Assembly (NCBI RefSeq): GCF_002251795.1
Contig: NZ_NOXU01000019.1
Coordinates: forward strand, 1 to 64,000
Reading direction: 5' to 3'
DNA from: Niveispirillum lacus
GTDB taxonomy: Bacteria; Pseudomonadota; Alphaproteobacteria; Azospirillales; Azospirillaceae
Length of the DNA stretch: 64,000 bases
Part shown: in pieces, positions 9,269-17,934 of the stretch
Layout: each line of letters begins with the position of its first letter
Position numbering within the stretch: position 1 is the stretch's first letter
Notes under the pieces: model-generated
Database searches by the model: none
What the model was told of the DNA's origin: nothing
What the model saw: the letters and a program-made list of their open reading frames with translations, nothing else
Program-made: the position numbers and the translations under genes

Positions 9269-10590
9269 CCGATTTCCAGGCTGACTTGGTCCATGGGTAC
9301 AGCCACCAGTCCGCGGAAGGAACGGCCTGTCGTGACACGGAAAAACAGCGCGTCATGCAGCCAATGGTGCTGCACATGCGCTGTCTCTGTGCCCTCGGCG
9401 ATGGCGACGGACATGGCGTAGTCGCCTTCGGCCAGATGCGGCAAGGTGAAGTGGAAACGGGCCGTAAGAATCTCTCCCGGCTCGGCCATGCGCGGCAGCA
9501 GGGAATGAGTGCTGAAGCTGTTATCGACGAAAATGATCTGTCCCAGCCGGTCCTTGACCAGAAAGCCAATAATCGGTTGCGCCATGGGCTGATGGACCTG
9601 GGCGGTGATCGTCAGGACCACATTCTCGCCCCCCCGCATGGTGACATTGCCGCTATCGACGTCGGTCAACGTGGCGTTCAGGATGCGGGCACCCTCCAGC
9701 CCGAACCAAGGGGCATCGGGATCGAAATCGAAAACCTGGACTTGGCTGGCTAAAGGCGGCGGGGGCGGCGCGGAAACAGTTGCCGGGGGAGTTGCACGAC
9801 GACCGCCAATACGCAGCCGATCCCCGTCGCTCTCGCCATAGACCGACGCCATGTAGGCTTCCAGCACTTCCTTGGGTTGGCCAACCTGACGAACCGTTCC
9901 GCAATCCAGCCAGACAATGCGGTCGCACAGGCGTGCCATTGAACCCGCATCGTGGCTGACGAAAAGGATGGTGCCTCGCTTCTTGAAGCCTTCGATGAAG
10001 CGCATGCATTTCTGGTTGAAGGCCGCATCACCAACAGACAGGATTTCGTCGATGATGAGAATATCGGCATCGACATGGGCCGCCACGGCAAAGGCTAGAC
10101 GCGCATACATGCCGCTGGAATAAAGCTTCACCGGCTGTTCCAGGAAGTCACCGATCCCGGCGAAATCGGCGATGGTGTCAAAACGTTCTGCGATCTGACG
10201 GTCGGTAAGGCCAAGCACGGCAGCCGCCAGATGTACATTCTCCCGGCCGGTGAATTCTGGATTGAACCCCGCCCCCAATTCAAGCAAGGCGGCTACTCGA
10301 CCCCGAACCGCTACTTTCCCCAATGTGGGCTCTACCGTGCCCGTGATGACCTTTAGCAGGGTCGATTTGCCAGCGCCATTTCGGCCCAGGATGCCCACAG
10401 TCTGGCCGCGCGGTACATCGAAACTGACATCACGCAAGGCCCAGTAATCGGTGTGGAACCGCCGCCAAGGCAGAAGCATCTGTTTCAGTCGGTCGGCCGG
10501 GGAACGATAGATGGCATAGCATTTCCCCAGTCCCTCCACCCGAACAGTCACCTCTTCTGCAATGTCCTTCTCGTCACTCTGATCGGACAA
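9244..10590 (-). CDS. ABC transporter ATPase with Wzt-like cargo-binding domain
   Basis: About 448 residues. The N-terminal nucleotide-binding domain has Walker A GRNGAGKSTLL, signature region YSSGMYARLAFAVA and Walker B ILIIDEIL, as in Wzt/KpsT/TagH exporters. The last ~150 residues form a separate beta-rich domain (DPDAPWFGLEGARILNATL onward) resembling the Wzt C-terminal domain, which in O9a-type systems recognises the modified chain end. The start is uncertain: TTG at 10590 is preceded by GGAGA at good spacing, and the frame stays open to 10698. It should energise the permease at 1455-2291. A cargo-binding domain fits the methyltransferases nearby, since terminal methylation is a known chain-end signal. 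Confidence 0.9.
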   Translation of the reverse strand: MSDQSDEKDIAEEVTVRVEGLGKCYAIYRSPADRLKQMLLPWRRFHTDYWALRDVSFDVPRGQTVGILGRNGAGKSTLLKVITGTVEPTLGKVAVRGRVAALLELGAGFNPEFTGRENVHLAAAVLGLTDRQIAERFDTIADFAGIGDFLEQPVKLYSSGMYARLAFAVAAHVDADILIIDEILSVGDAAFNQKCMRFIEGFKKRGTILFVSHDAGSMARLCDRIVWLDCGTVRQVGQPKEVLEAYMASVYGESDGDRLRIGGRRATPPATVSAPPPPPLASQVQVFDFDPDAPWFGLEGARILNATLTDVDSGNVTMRGGENVVLTITAQVHQPMAQPIIGFLVKDRLGQIIFVDNSFSTHSLLPRMAEPGEILTARFHFTLPHLAEGDYAMSVAIAEGTETAHVQHHWLHDALFFRVTTGRSFRGLVAVPMDQVSLEIGQAEPLRQ

Positions 10591-10698
10591 GGTCCATTCT
10601 CCATGCCATGCAGTCACCTCATCTGTGTGGGGCGGATGGCCCTGGTTGTCGCGTTCTGCTGGACCGGCGTCAAGGGGCCGCGATCCTGCCGCTGGCAT

Positions 10699-11074
10699 GG
10701 TGTGGAAGCGGTTGCATCATCGCGTTGTCTGGCCGGTCTGGCTGATGGTCTCACGCGGTGAAGGCAGCCGCATGATGATCGGATCTTGCGCGATCTCAGC
10801 CCTCCCTGAGGGGACAGAAGCGATTGATTGCGTATTGGAGAGGTACTTGGTCTGCTCTTCTGACCTATCACCCGGTCTCAGACCCGGTAGGAGGCCTGCG
10901 GGCACCAGAGGGATCTGCGTCTAAAAAGTTCCATAAATCAGTGTGATAATTGCACTTTATCGTCGGCTGGGCCCAATATTCGCCTTTAATGAAGCCCCGT
11001 AGCTTCAAAAGGCTATAGGGCTTCTCATTGCGCCAAAACCAACATCATCTCCAGAATAAACCACCAATCAGAAC
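10699..11074. other. Intergenic stretch, no gene recognised
   Basis: No gene is supported here. It lies upstream of the Wzt-like ATPase gene and downstream of the oxoprolinase gene, both on the minus strand. AT content rises toward 10920-11060 compared with the flanking genes. The only structure seen is the hairpin at 10991-11024. Confidence 0.5.
10991..11024 (-). terminator. Possible terminator hairpin after the oxoprolinase operon
   Basis: GAAGCCC at 10991-10997 pairs with GGGCTTC at 11018-11024. An inner TAGCT/GGCTA pairing (one G-T) leaves a six-base loop. It sits about 50 bp past the stop of the oxoprolinase gene in its direction of transcription. No clear T-run follows, so intrinsic termination is only possible. 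Confidence 0.35.
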
Positions 11075-14000
11075 TCACACAAATCCGTAACCACCACCCC
11101 CAGGCGTCTCAATTACAAATAAATCCAATGGCAAAAGCTCGGCGCGTGTCACGCCCGGCAGCGGGGTGACACGGCCGTCGGCATGCTCAACCCGTTGCTG
11201 TCCGCAGGCGCCAGGCTCACCACCCCTGAGGCCAAATGGTGGAACCGTGCGGCGGGACCCGACAAAGGTCACCGTCATCGGTTCTAAGGCTCGCACCGCT
11301 CGCACCGCGCCATCGCCGCCGTGCCACTGCCCAGCCCCACCCGACCCGCGGCGGATGGCAAATTGCTCCAGCCGGACCGGGTAGCGCAGTTCCAGCACTT
11401 CCGGATCCGTGATGCGTGTGTTGGTCATGTGGGTATGCACGGCACTGGCCCCATGAAAACCCGGACCGCCACCAGCGCCGCCACAGATCGTCTCGTAATA
11501 CTGGAATCGGTCAGCGCCAAACAGGAAGTTGTTCATGGTGCCCTGCGCACTGGCTGTCACGCCGAGGGCGCCCAGCAGGGCAGTGCAGACGGCTTGGCTG
11601 ATCTCGGTGTTGCCGGCCACAACGGCCTTGCCTGGCGATGGGGAGAGGAAACAACCCATGGGCAGGATGATCTCCAACGGATTCAGACACCCTTCGTTGA
11701 GGGGTAGGTCGTCTCCAATCAGGCAGCGGAAGGCATAGAGAACCGTAGCGCGGGTAACGGCCGGCGGGGCGTTGAAGTTGCCATCATGCTCCGGTGCCGT
11801 GCCGGTGAAATCGATCACCGCTTGCCGCTTTGTGCGGTCCACGCGGATCGCCACCTTCAGGGCCGCACCATTATCCATCTCGTAATCAAAATGCCCGTCG
11901 CCAATCCGGTCCAGAACCCGCCGGATGCTTTCTTCGGCATTGGCCATGACATGGCCCATATAGGCGCGAACCCCGGACCAGCCATAGCGGTCGACCAGGG
12001 CCGATAACTCGCGGACCCCAGCCTCATTGGCGGCCAGTTGTGCCTTGATGTCGGCAACATTCACATCCGGGCTGCGCGCCGGCCAGGGAGACGAAGCCAG
12101 CAACGCCCGAAAGGCCTGTTCGCGGAACTCTCCATTGGCAACCAGCAGGAAATCATCGATCACGACCCCTTCTTCCTCCAGGTTGCGGGAATTGGGGGGC
12201 ATGGAGCCGGGAGTGACCCCGCCGATATCGGCATGATGCCCCCGATTGGCCACAAAGAAGCGCAGGTCCTTGCCATCTGGCCCAAAGACCGGGGTCACCA
12301 CGGTGATGTCCGGCAGGTGGGTGCCGCCATTGAACGGGTTGTTCAGGACAACGGCGTCGCCAGGGCGCAGATGATCCCCACGGCTGCGGATGATTGTGCG
12401 GACACTTTCACCCATTGCGCCGAGATGCACCGGGACATGCGGGGCGTTAGCAATCAGGTTGCCGGCCGCGTCGAACAGGGCGCAGGAGAAATCCAGCCGC
12501 TCCTTGATATTGACACTGGTGGAGGTGTTGCGCAGGACAGCGCCCATCTGCTCAGCCACGGCCATGAAGCGGTTGTTGAACAGTTCCAGCAACGCAGGGT
12601 CGGGCTTCTCCCCGGTGACGGTGGCGCGGGTCAGCGGCACGATACGGGTGAGCAGCAATTCCCCACCGGCCAGGACCTCCGCCTGCCAGCCCGGTTCCAC
12701 AACGGTCGTCGCGATAGCTTCCCGGATTAGAGCGGGACCCGTCACGCGGCTGCCGACAGGTAGAGCCTCGCGATCAAAAACCGGGGTCGCATGCAGGGCA
12801 CCCCCACTCCACATCTCCACCCCGTCGATTGGTGTCAAAGCACCGCTGTTTAGGGGTGCCAGGGGGCGGACCTTCTCCCCCGGCCTCACGGCCTCAGCTA
12901 CCAGACTTTCCACGATGAGGGCCCGATCTGGTGTGGCAAAGCCAAAGCGACGGATATGTGCCTGGGTAAAGGCGCTCCGCATGGCCGTCGCATCACCAAA
13001 CGGTACCTGCAGGGCCGTATCGGTTCCCTGATAACGTAGATTGGCGCTGACCGAGGCGTTGACGGTGATGGCATCCGCCCCCCCCGTCAGGGCGGCAATT
13101 GCGTCGGCAGTCAGCGCCTCGGCCAAACAAGTTAGGTCAGCGGCACTGGTCAGGGGACGCTCCACCGCCTGCTGCCGCGTGGCTGTCTGGTCTGCCAACC
13201 CCATACCATAGGCCGATAGCACGCCGGCGAACGGGTGGATCAGGACACGTCCCATGCCCATCTCATCCGCGACCAAACAAGCATGCTGACCACCGGCGCC
13301 CCCGAAACATTGCAGGGTGAATTCGGCGGCATCCTCACCCCGTTCCAACGCCGTGCGTTTGATGGCAGCGGCCATGTTGGCGACCGCAATGCTTAGGAAA
13401 CTCTCAGCCACCTGGTGCGGACTGCGCCCATCACCAATCCGGACCGCAAGTTCCGCGAACTTTTCGGCGACAATCGCTTCATCCAGCGGCAGGTCGCCTT
13501 TGGGGCCGAAAATGGCCGGGAAATGCCGAGGCACAATCTTGCCGCACATGACATTGGCATCGGTGACCGTCAGCGGACCGCCCCGGCGGTAACAGGCGGG
13601 ACCGGGATTGGCACCAGCGCTGTCGGGGCCGACGCGGAAGCGTGACCCGTCGAAATGCAGGATGGACCCGCCGCCTGCGGCCACCGTTTCGATGGCCATC
13701 ATCGGCACGCGCATTTCCACGCCGGCCACCTCCGTATCGAATGTCCGCTCAAAAGATCCGGCATAAAGCGCCACGTCGGTAGAGGTGCCGCCCATGTCGA
13801 AGGCGATGATACGGACCTCTCCCGCTGCTTCCGCTGTACGGGCTGCCCCGACCACACCGCCGGCAGGACCCGACAGAATGGCATCCTTGCCCTGGAAATC
13901 CTGGGCCAGCGCCAATCCGCCATTCGACTGCATGAAATAGAGCTTCGTTTCGCCCAACTCGCTGGCTACCCGGTCGACATACCGGCGCAGGATCGGCGAC

Positions 14001-14641
14001 AGATAGGCATCCACCACCGTGGTACGCCCCCGGGATACCAGACCGACCAGCGGACTGACTGCATGACTGGGAGAGACCTGGGCAAAGCCGGCTTCCCGCG
14101 CGAGTTCGGCCAAGCGTCGCTCCGTGGCAGGATATTTCCAAGCATGGACCAGCGCGATGGCCACGGCCTCGAACCCTTCCGCCCGCCGGCGAACGAGCAG
14201 GGTGCGGATGGCGGCCTCGTCCAAGGTCTCCAAGGCGTTGCCATCGACATCAACACGGCCACCCACCTCCTCCACGGCCTCATAGAGCGGGGTGGGCAGG
14301 CGGATATCCAGGTCGAACAGGCGCGGACGTGTCTGGTGACCAATCACCAGCAGGTCGGCGAACCCCCGGTTGATCAGCAGCAAGGTTCGGGCGCCCTTGC
14401 GTTCCAGCAAGGCATTGGTGGCGACAGTCGTGCCCATCTTCACCTGATCAATGATCTCGGCGGGCAGCGGCGCGTCCAGTGGCAGGCCAAGGGCCGTACG
14501 GATGCCCGCAGTGGCCGCATCGCTGTAGCGTTCCGGGTTCTCGCTCAACAGTTTGGCTGTGGTCAGCGTGCCGTCTGGACGGCGCGCGACAACATCGGTG
14601 AACGTGCCGCCCCGGTCGATCCAGAATTGCCAGCCGCTCAT
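11075..14641 (-). CDS. Fused HyuA-HyuB hydantoinase / 5-oxoprolinase (ATP-hydrolysing)
   Basis: About 1188 residues, close to single-chain 5-oxoprolinases, which use ATP to open 5-oxoproline to glutamate; related hydantoinases open hydantoin rings. The HyuA half (~1-640) has the N-terminal DRGGTFTDV motif, MGTTVATNALLERKG and the ASKHA phosphate loop FDMGGTSTDVALY near residue 280. The HyuB half (~680-1185) starts near LLELFNNRFMAVAEQMG and contains HLGAMGESVR and NNPFNGGTHLPD. ATG at 14641 overlaps the DUF2891 stop as TGATG; GTG at 14644 is the alternative. It is the last gene of the minus-strand unit with DUF969, DUF979 and DUF2891. The family is certain, but the exact lactam or imide substrate is inferred. 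Confidence 0.92.
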   Translation of the reverse strand: MSGWQFWIDRGGTFTDVVARRPDGTLTTAKLLSENPERYSDAATAGIRTALGLPLDAPLPAEIIDQVKMGTTVATNALLERKGARTLLLINRGFADLLVIGHQTRPRLFDLDIRLPTPLYEAVEEVGGRVDVDGNALETLDEAAIRTLLVRRRAEGFEAVAIALVHAWKYPATERRLAELAREAGFAQVSPSHAVSPLVGLVSRGRTTVVDAYLSPILRRYVDRVASELGETKLYFMQSNGGLALAQDFQGKDAILSGPAGGVVGAARTAEAAGEVRIIAFDMGGTSTDVALYAGSFERTFDTEVAGVEMRVPMMAIETVAAGGGSILHFDGSRFRVGPDSAGANPGPACYRRGGPLTVTDANVMCGKIVPRHFPAIFGPKGDLPLDEAIVAEKFAELAVRIGDGRSPHQVAESFLSIAVANMAAAIKRTALERGEDAAEFTLQCFGGAGGQHACLVADEMGMGRVLIHPFAGVLSAYGMGLADQTATRQQAVERPLTSAADLTCLAEALTADAIAALTGGADAITVNASVSANLRYQGTDTALQVPFGDATAMRSAFTQAHIRRFGFATPDRALIVESLVAEAVRPGEKVRPLAPLNSGALTPIDGVEMWSGGALHATPVFDREALPVGSRVTGPALIREAIATTVVEPGWQAEVLAGGELLLTRIVPLTRATVTGEKPDPALLELFNNRFMAVAEQMGAVLRNTSTSVNIKERLDFSCALFDAAGNLIANAPHVPVHLGAMGESVRTIIRSRGDHLRPGDAVVLNNPFNGGTHLPDITVVTPVFGPDGKDLRFFVANRGHHADIGGVTPGSMPPNSRNLEEEGVVIDDFLLVANGEFREQAFRALLASSPWPARSPDVNVADIKAQLAANEAGVRELSALVDRYGWSGVRAYMGHVMANAEESIRRVLDRIGDGHFDYEMDNGAALKVAIRVDRTKRQAVIDFTGTAPEHDGNFNAPPAVTRATVLYAFRCLIGDDLPLNEGCLNPLEIILPMGCFLSPSPGKAVVAGNTEISQAVCTALLGALGVTASAQGTMNNFLFGADRFQYYETICGGAGGGPGFHGASAVHTHMTNTRITDPEVLELRYPVRLEQFAIRRGSGGAGQWHGGDGAVRAVRALEPMTVTFVGSRRTVPPFGLRGGEPGACGQQRVEHADGRVTPLPGVTRAELLPLDLFVIETPGGGGYGFV

Positions 14642-15660
14642 CACACATCCTCCCGGTGGGCGGCAACCGCCAGCAGCACGAAGCTGGCCAGCCAGTGCTG
14701 CCCCATGTAATCCTCAGCAATGTGGGGAAGGGCTGCGGACACGTGCCGTTCAGCCGCCGCCAGCGCCTGTATGCGGCGCGGGTCGTCCTGGGAAAGGCTT
14801 GTTGCCAGACTGCGCAGGCACCATGCACGCGACAGGCTTAACCCATCCAGATGGGCGATCTTGCCATCACTGCGGTCGGTGACCAGCGGGGGTTGCAGCA
14901 ACACCGTCGGTAACCCGTCTGGCAGATAGGCGTCAAACCATCGAGCAAACTGGTCGGCCGGCAGTACCCGGCGCATCAGTTCGCCCACCTGCAAGGTCGG
15001 CGACAGGAATTCATCCTGCGACGGTTCCCAGACCTGTGCGCCGATATCCTGGCTGTGCCAGGACAGGGCCTTGCTCCGACAAAGGGTGGCCAGGTCGGTA
15101 TCCCCGACCAGATCCGCATATTCGAGGGCAAAGCGCAGGGCCAAGCCTGTGTTCATATGGGTGCCGACCCGCACCGGATAGGGTGATTTGGGCAGGAAGC
15201 GTTTGAACCTTTCGGCGAAGGCGTCAGCCAATGGGTGCAGGGTGGCCGACCAACGTCGTCCCTCGTCACTGTCATGACGGTGCAGTTCAGCCGCCAGCAT
15301 CAGCAGCCAGCCCCAGCCATAGGGCCGTTCAAATCCAGCACTTTCCGGGCGGTTCAGGTAGGCGAGTTCTCCGGCGACCCCTGCCTGTGTCAGCATCCGG
15401 TCCGCGAGATCGCGGATGGCAAGCGCTTCCGGCATATTCGGAAACAGCCGGTATAGCGTCAACAGGGTCCACCAACCATGGACACAGGAATGCCAGTCAA
15501 AACTCCCGAAAAAGATTGGATGCAGATCTCGTGGTGACTGCACGTCACCTGCACCACCCATCACATGGTCCAGCTTGTTGGGATATTCCTGTGTCACATG
15601 GTCCAATGGGGCGGCGGCCAGATGGCTGGCCAGGGCGGGGGACAGGATCGTGCTGCTCAT
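14641..15660 (-). CDS. DUF2891 family protein
   Basis: A 339-residue soluble protein without a signal peptide. It matches my memory of DUF2891: the N-terminal HLAAAPLDHVTQEYPNKLDH, then HPIFFGSFDWHSCVHGWW, with many conserved aromatic and histidine residues spread along an all-alpha sequence, as in alpha/alpha-toroid enzymes (fold is inference). No function is established to my knowledge. It starts 8 bp after the DUF979 stop and its stop overlaps the oxoprolinase start. Constant pairing with a ring-opening enzyme and a transport-like pair suggests a catabolic step on a related substrate. Confidence 0.8.
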   Translation of the reverse strand: MSSTILSPALASHLAAAPLDHVTQEYPNKLDHVMGGAGDVQSPRDLHPIFFGSFDWHSCVHGWWTLLTLYRLFPNMPEALAIRDLADRMLTQAGVAGELAYLNRPESAGFERPYGWGWLLMLAAELHRHDSDEGRRWSATLHPLADAFAERFKRFLPKSPYPVRVGTHMNTGLALRFALEYADLVGDTDLATLCRSKALSWHSQDIGAQVWEPSQDEFLSPTLQVGELMRRVLPADQFARWFDAYLPDGLPTVLLQPPLVTDRSDGKIAHLDGLSLSRAWCLRSLATSLSQDDPRRIQALAAAERHVSAALPHIAEDYMGQHWLASFVLLAVAAHREDV

Positions 15661-15668
15661 CGATGACC

Positions 15669-16616
15669 TCAGAACGCCAGGAAATACATCAGCAGGATAT
15701 TGGCGATCAGGATCACCAAAGCACTTGGAGCCTGGGCCCGGATCACACCGTTGAAGGCACGGTCCCGGTCGGGCAGGCCCAGAAGATTGGCCGGGACAAC
15801 GTTGAAGTTAGCGGCCATTGGCGTCATCAGTGTACCGCAGAAACCGGCCAGCATGCCGATCGCACAGACAATAGCAGGGTCTCCGCCGAACTGATGGATA
15901 AGGATGGGCAGCGCAATGGCTGCGGTCATTACCGGGAAGGCCGCGAAGGCATTGCCCATGATGATGGTGAACAGGGCCATGCCCAGACAATAGACGGTGA
16001 CAGCGATGAATCTGGTGTCCAGTGCGAAGGCACTGCTGACCAGGTCACCAACCACATTGCCGACATTGGACGCCAGAAACACAGCCCCCAATGCCGCAAG
16101 CATCTGTGGCATCAGGGCGGCCCAGCCGATCCCTTCCATCAGGCGGCGCCCCTCGCGCACCGGGGCTAGAGCCGGCGGGCGTAGCCACAGCATACACCCC
16201 ACCAGGGTCAGTAGGCAGCCCAGACCCAATACGATCAAGGTTGTCTGCCGGGTACTGATCAGCAGTTTTCCCATCTCCGTATGCTGGGCAGCCAGCGTTC
16301 CCACAACGGTCAGCAACGGCACCGCGACAGCCAGTACAGCCAGCTTGTAGCCTGGTGCCGCTGCTTCCGCACTGGACAAAGCGGGAAGTCGGCTGGCACC
16401 CGGACCACCGACGGCGACGATGGTAACCAGGGCCAGGACCAGCAGCCCGTTGCCCAGCCCGCCCAGCAGGCCACCAAACAGCATCGACACCGCCAGAAGT
16501 CCCCAGAACAGGCCTCCCAACAGGCGTTTGGGATGTGCAGGGTCACGCAGGGTCAGCAGGCTGAACCCGAGGAACATGACACCCAGCAGCAGATAGGCAT
16601 GGTCGACCGTGATCAT
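15669..16616 (-). CDS. DUF979 family integral membrane protein
   Basis: A 315-residue, very hydrophobic protein with roughly nine membrane segments, including AALMPQMLAALGAVF and IGMLAGFCGTLMTPMAANFN. It matches the DUF979 family, which is almost always encoded with DUF969. The pair resembles the two halves of an ion-transporter-superfamily carrier and is predicted to move a small organic acid. ATG at 16616 overlaps the DUF969 stop by four bases (ATGA), so the two subunits are translationally coupled. Together with the downstream oxoprolinase, uptake of 5-oxoproline or a similar compound is the simplest role (inference). Confidence 0.85.
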   Translation of the reverse strand: MITVDHAYLLLGVMFLGFSLLTLRDPAHPKRLLGGLFWGLLAVSMLFGGLLGGLGNGLLVLALVTIVAVGGPGASRLPALSSAEAAAPGYKLAVLAVAVPLLTVVGTLAAQHTEMGKLLISTRQTTLIVLGLGCLLTLVGCMLWLRPPALAPVREGRRLMEGIGWAALMPQMLAALGAVFLASNVGNVVGDLVSSAFALDTRFIAVTVYCLGMALFTIIMGNAFAAFPVMTAAIALPILIHQFGGDPAIVCAIGMLAGFCGTLMTPMAANFNVVPANLLGLPDRDRAFNGVIRAQAPSALVILIANILLMYFLAF

Positions 16617-17341
16617 GGCTCGGTCCCCTCCCGGCGCCCCGGGTTGCTGGCCTGCTGGCGCAGTGCCCGGTCAAACAGCATCAATCGTGCACCGTGCACT
16701 AAAAAGGCTACGATGGCCGTGGGGATGGCCCAAAGCGAAACATGCAGCGCGTCGACATGAATGCCTGCCTGTTCCATGAAACCTACAATCAATACAATGG
16801 ACCCGATGGCGATGAAGATATCCTCGCCAAAGAACAGGCCGATATTGTCGGTTGCGGCTGTCATGCTCCGAATACGAAACCGGGCATTGTCCGGGATCGG
16901 ACCTAATTGTGCCTCTGCCGCCCCTTCCGCCATGGGGGCGATCAGGGGACGCACCATCTGTGGGTGTCCGCCCAGTGAGGTAAGGCCCAGAGCCGACGTT
17001 CCTTGCCGCACCGCCAGGTAGCTGAGCAGCAGGCGGCCGGGCGTGGCAGCCCCTGACCGGGTGATCAACGTCTTGGCCTTTTCCTGCAAGCCGGCGCGTT
17101 CCAGCAGCCCGATCAAGGGCAGGATCAGCCAGGTGATGTGGAAGTAGCGGTTGTCGTTGAAGGCTGTCCCGAAGCGGGCCAATGTGTCCAGGGCTGCCTT
17201 CGGCAAGTCTGCCACCGGCAAACCAGAGGAAAGTGCCGCCGCGACGCCCGTTGCTACCGCCCCCACCAGGATGGTCGGCAGTGGATTGGCGCGCAGCGCA
17301 AAACCAGCCACCACGATCAAGATGCCCACCAGCACCAGCAT
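16613..17341 (-). CDS. DUF969 family integral membrane protein
   Basis: A 242-residue membrane protein matching DUF969. It has an N-terminal double membrane segment (LVLVGILIVVAGFALRANPL), then LILPLIGLLERAGLQEKAKT, SALGLTSLGGHPQMVRPLI and GLFFGEDIFIAIGSIVLI. It is the first gene of the minus-strand operon. ATG at 17341 is preceded by GGGGAA at a good distance. With DUF979 it probably forms a two-component permease. Family members are also found beside pyrrolidone-carboxylate peptidase genes in Gram-positive bacteria (from memory), which supports a 5-oxoproline link. Confidence 0.85.
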   Translation of the reverse strand: MLVLVGILIVVAGFALRANPLPTILVGAVATGVAAALSSGLPVADLPKAALDTLARFGTAFNDNRYFHITWLILPLIGLLERAGLQEKAKTLITRSGAATPGRLLLSYLAVRQGTSALGLTSLGGHPQMVRPLIAPMAEGAAEAQLGPIPDNARFRIRSMTAATDNIGLFFGEDIFIAIGSIVLIVGFMEQAGIHVDALHVSLWAIPTAIVAFLVHGARLMLFDRALRQQASNPGRREGTEP

Positions 17342-17362
17342 TGGCGTTCCCCAACGGCTTGG

Positions 17363-17408
17363 GATATGATTTCTCGATAAGATGCTAACAATTTATCGAT
17401 ATCATATC
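17363..17408. promoter_or_regulatory. Long inverted repeat, probable operator of the MarR-like regulator
   Basis: GATATGAT (17363-17370) and TCGATAA (17374-17380) recur inverted as TTATCGA (17393-17399) and ATCATATC (17401-17408), around a 12-bp centre. The repeat fills the 80-bp gap between the divergent DUF969 and regulator genes. TATGAT inside the left arm could be a -10 box for the regulator, with TTGGCG at 17341-17346 as -35 (18-bp spacing). Binding there would control both directions. Confidence 0.65.
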
Positions 17409-17421
17409 AATGAGGGCCATC

Positions 17422-17934
17422 ATGAGTGAGCAACCTAAAACGCCGATCGTGTCCTCTGCCCATTTGGCGCAGGGTGGGTCGCCCGCTTTATCGGAACTAG
17501 AATTCAGTCTTACCCTGGCCGCGTCAGCCTTTCAGCGTTGGATTGTGCGCTGTGCGGCTGTCGCCGGCGCGCAATTGACGCCGCTGGAGGTGCTGATCCT
17601 TCATACGGTCCGTCACCGCGGTCGGCCCAAGCGTTTTGTCGATATCATGCTGGTCCTGCATATTGAGGACGCGCATCTGGCCAACTACGCGTTGCGCAAG
17701 CTGCAGGGGGCTGGCCTTGTGCGCACCAAACGCGTCGGCAAGGAAAAGCTTGTCGAGGTCACAGAAGCTGGTGTGACTTTCTGCGAGACCTATAAACAGG
17801 TGCGCGAGCAGCTCTTGGTTGACAGTTTGCAGGCCTGCGGCATCAGTGAAGAAGCATTGTCTCAATCTGCTGCCCGGCTTCGGGCGCTATCAGGCATCTA
17901 TGGTGAAGCGGCACGCGCCGCCGCTACCTTGTGA
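17422..17934 (+). CDS. MarR-like winged-helix transcriptional regulator (COG5631-type)
   Basis: A 170-residue predicted DNA-binding protein. The core LTPLEVLILHTVRHRGRPKR, DIMLVLHIEDAHLANYALRK and GAGLVRTKRVGKEKLVEVTE matches a MarR-like winged helix with recognition helix and wing. Helical segments on both sides could dimerise. ATG at 17422 is chosen because GAGGG ends five bases upstream; ATG at 17410 would place that sequence inside the gene. It is transcribed away from the DUF969-DUF979-DUF2891-oxoprolinase operon and shares an inverted-repeat promoter with it, so it probably senses the operon's substrate and regulates both units. Confidence 0.85.
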   Translation: MSEQPKTPIVSSAHLAQGGSPALSELEFSLTLAASAFQRWIVRCAAVAGAQLTPLEVLILHTVRHRGRPKRFVDIMLVLHIEDAHLANYALRKLQGAGLVRTKRVGKEKLVEVTEAGVTFCETYKQVREQLLVDSLQACGISEEALSQSAARLRALSGIYGEAARAAATL

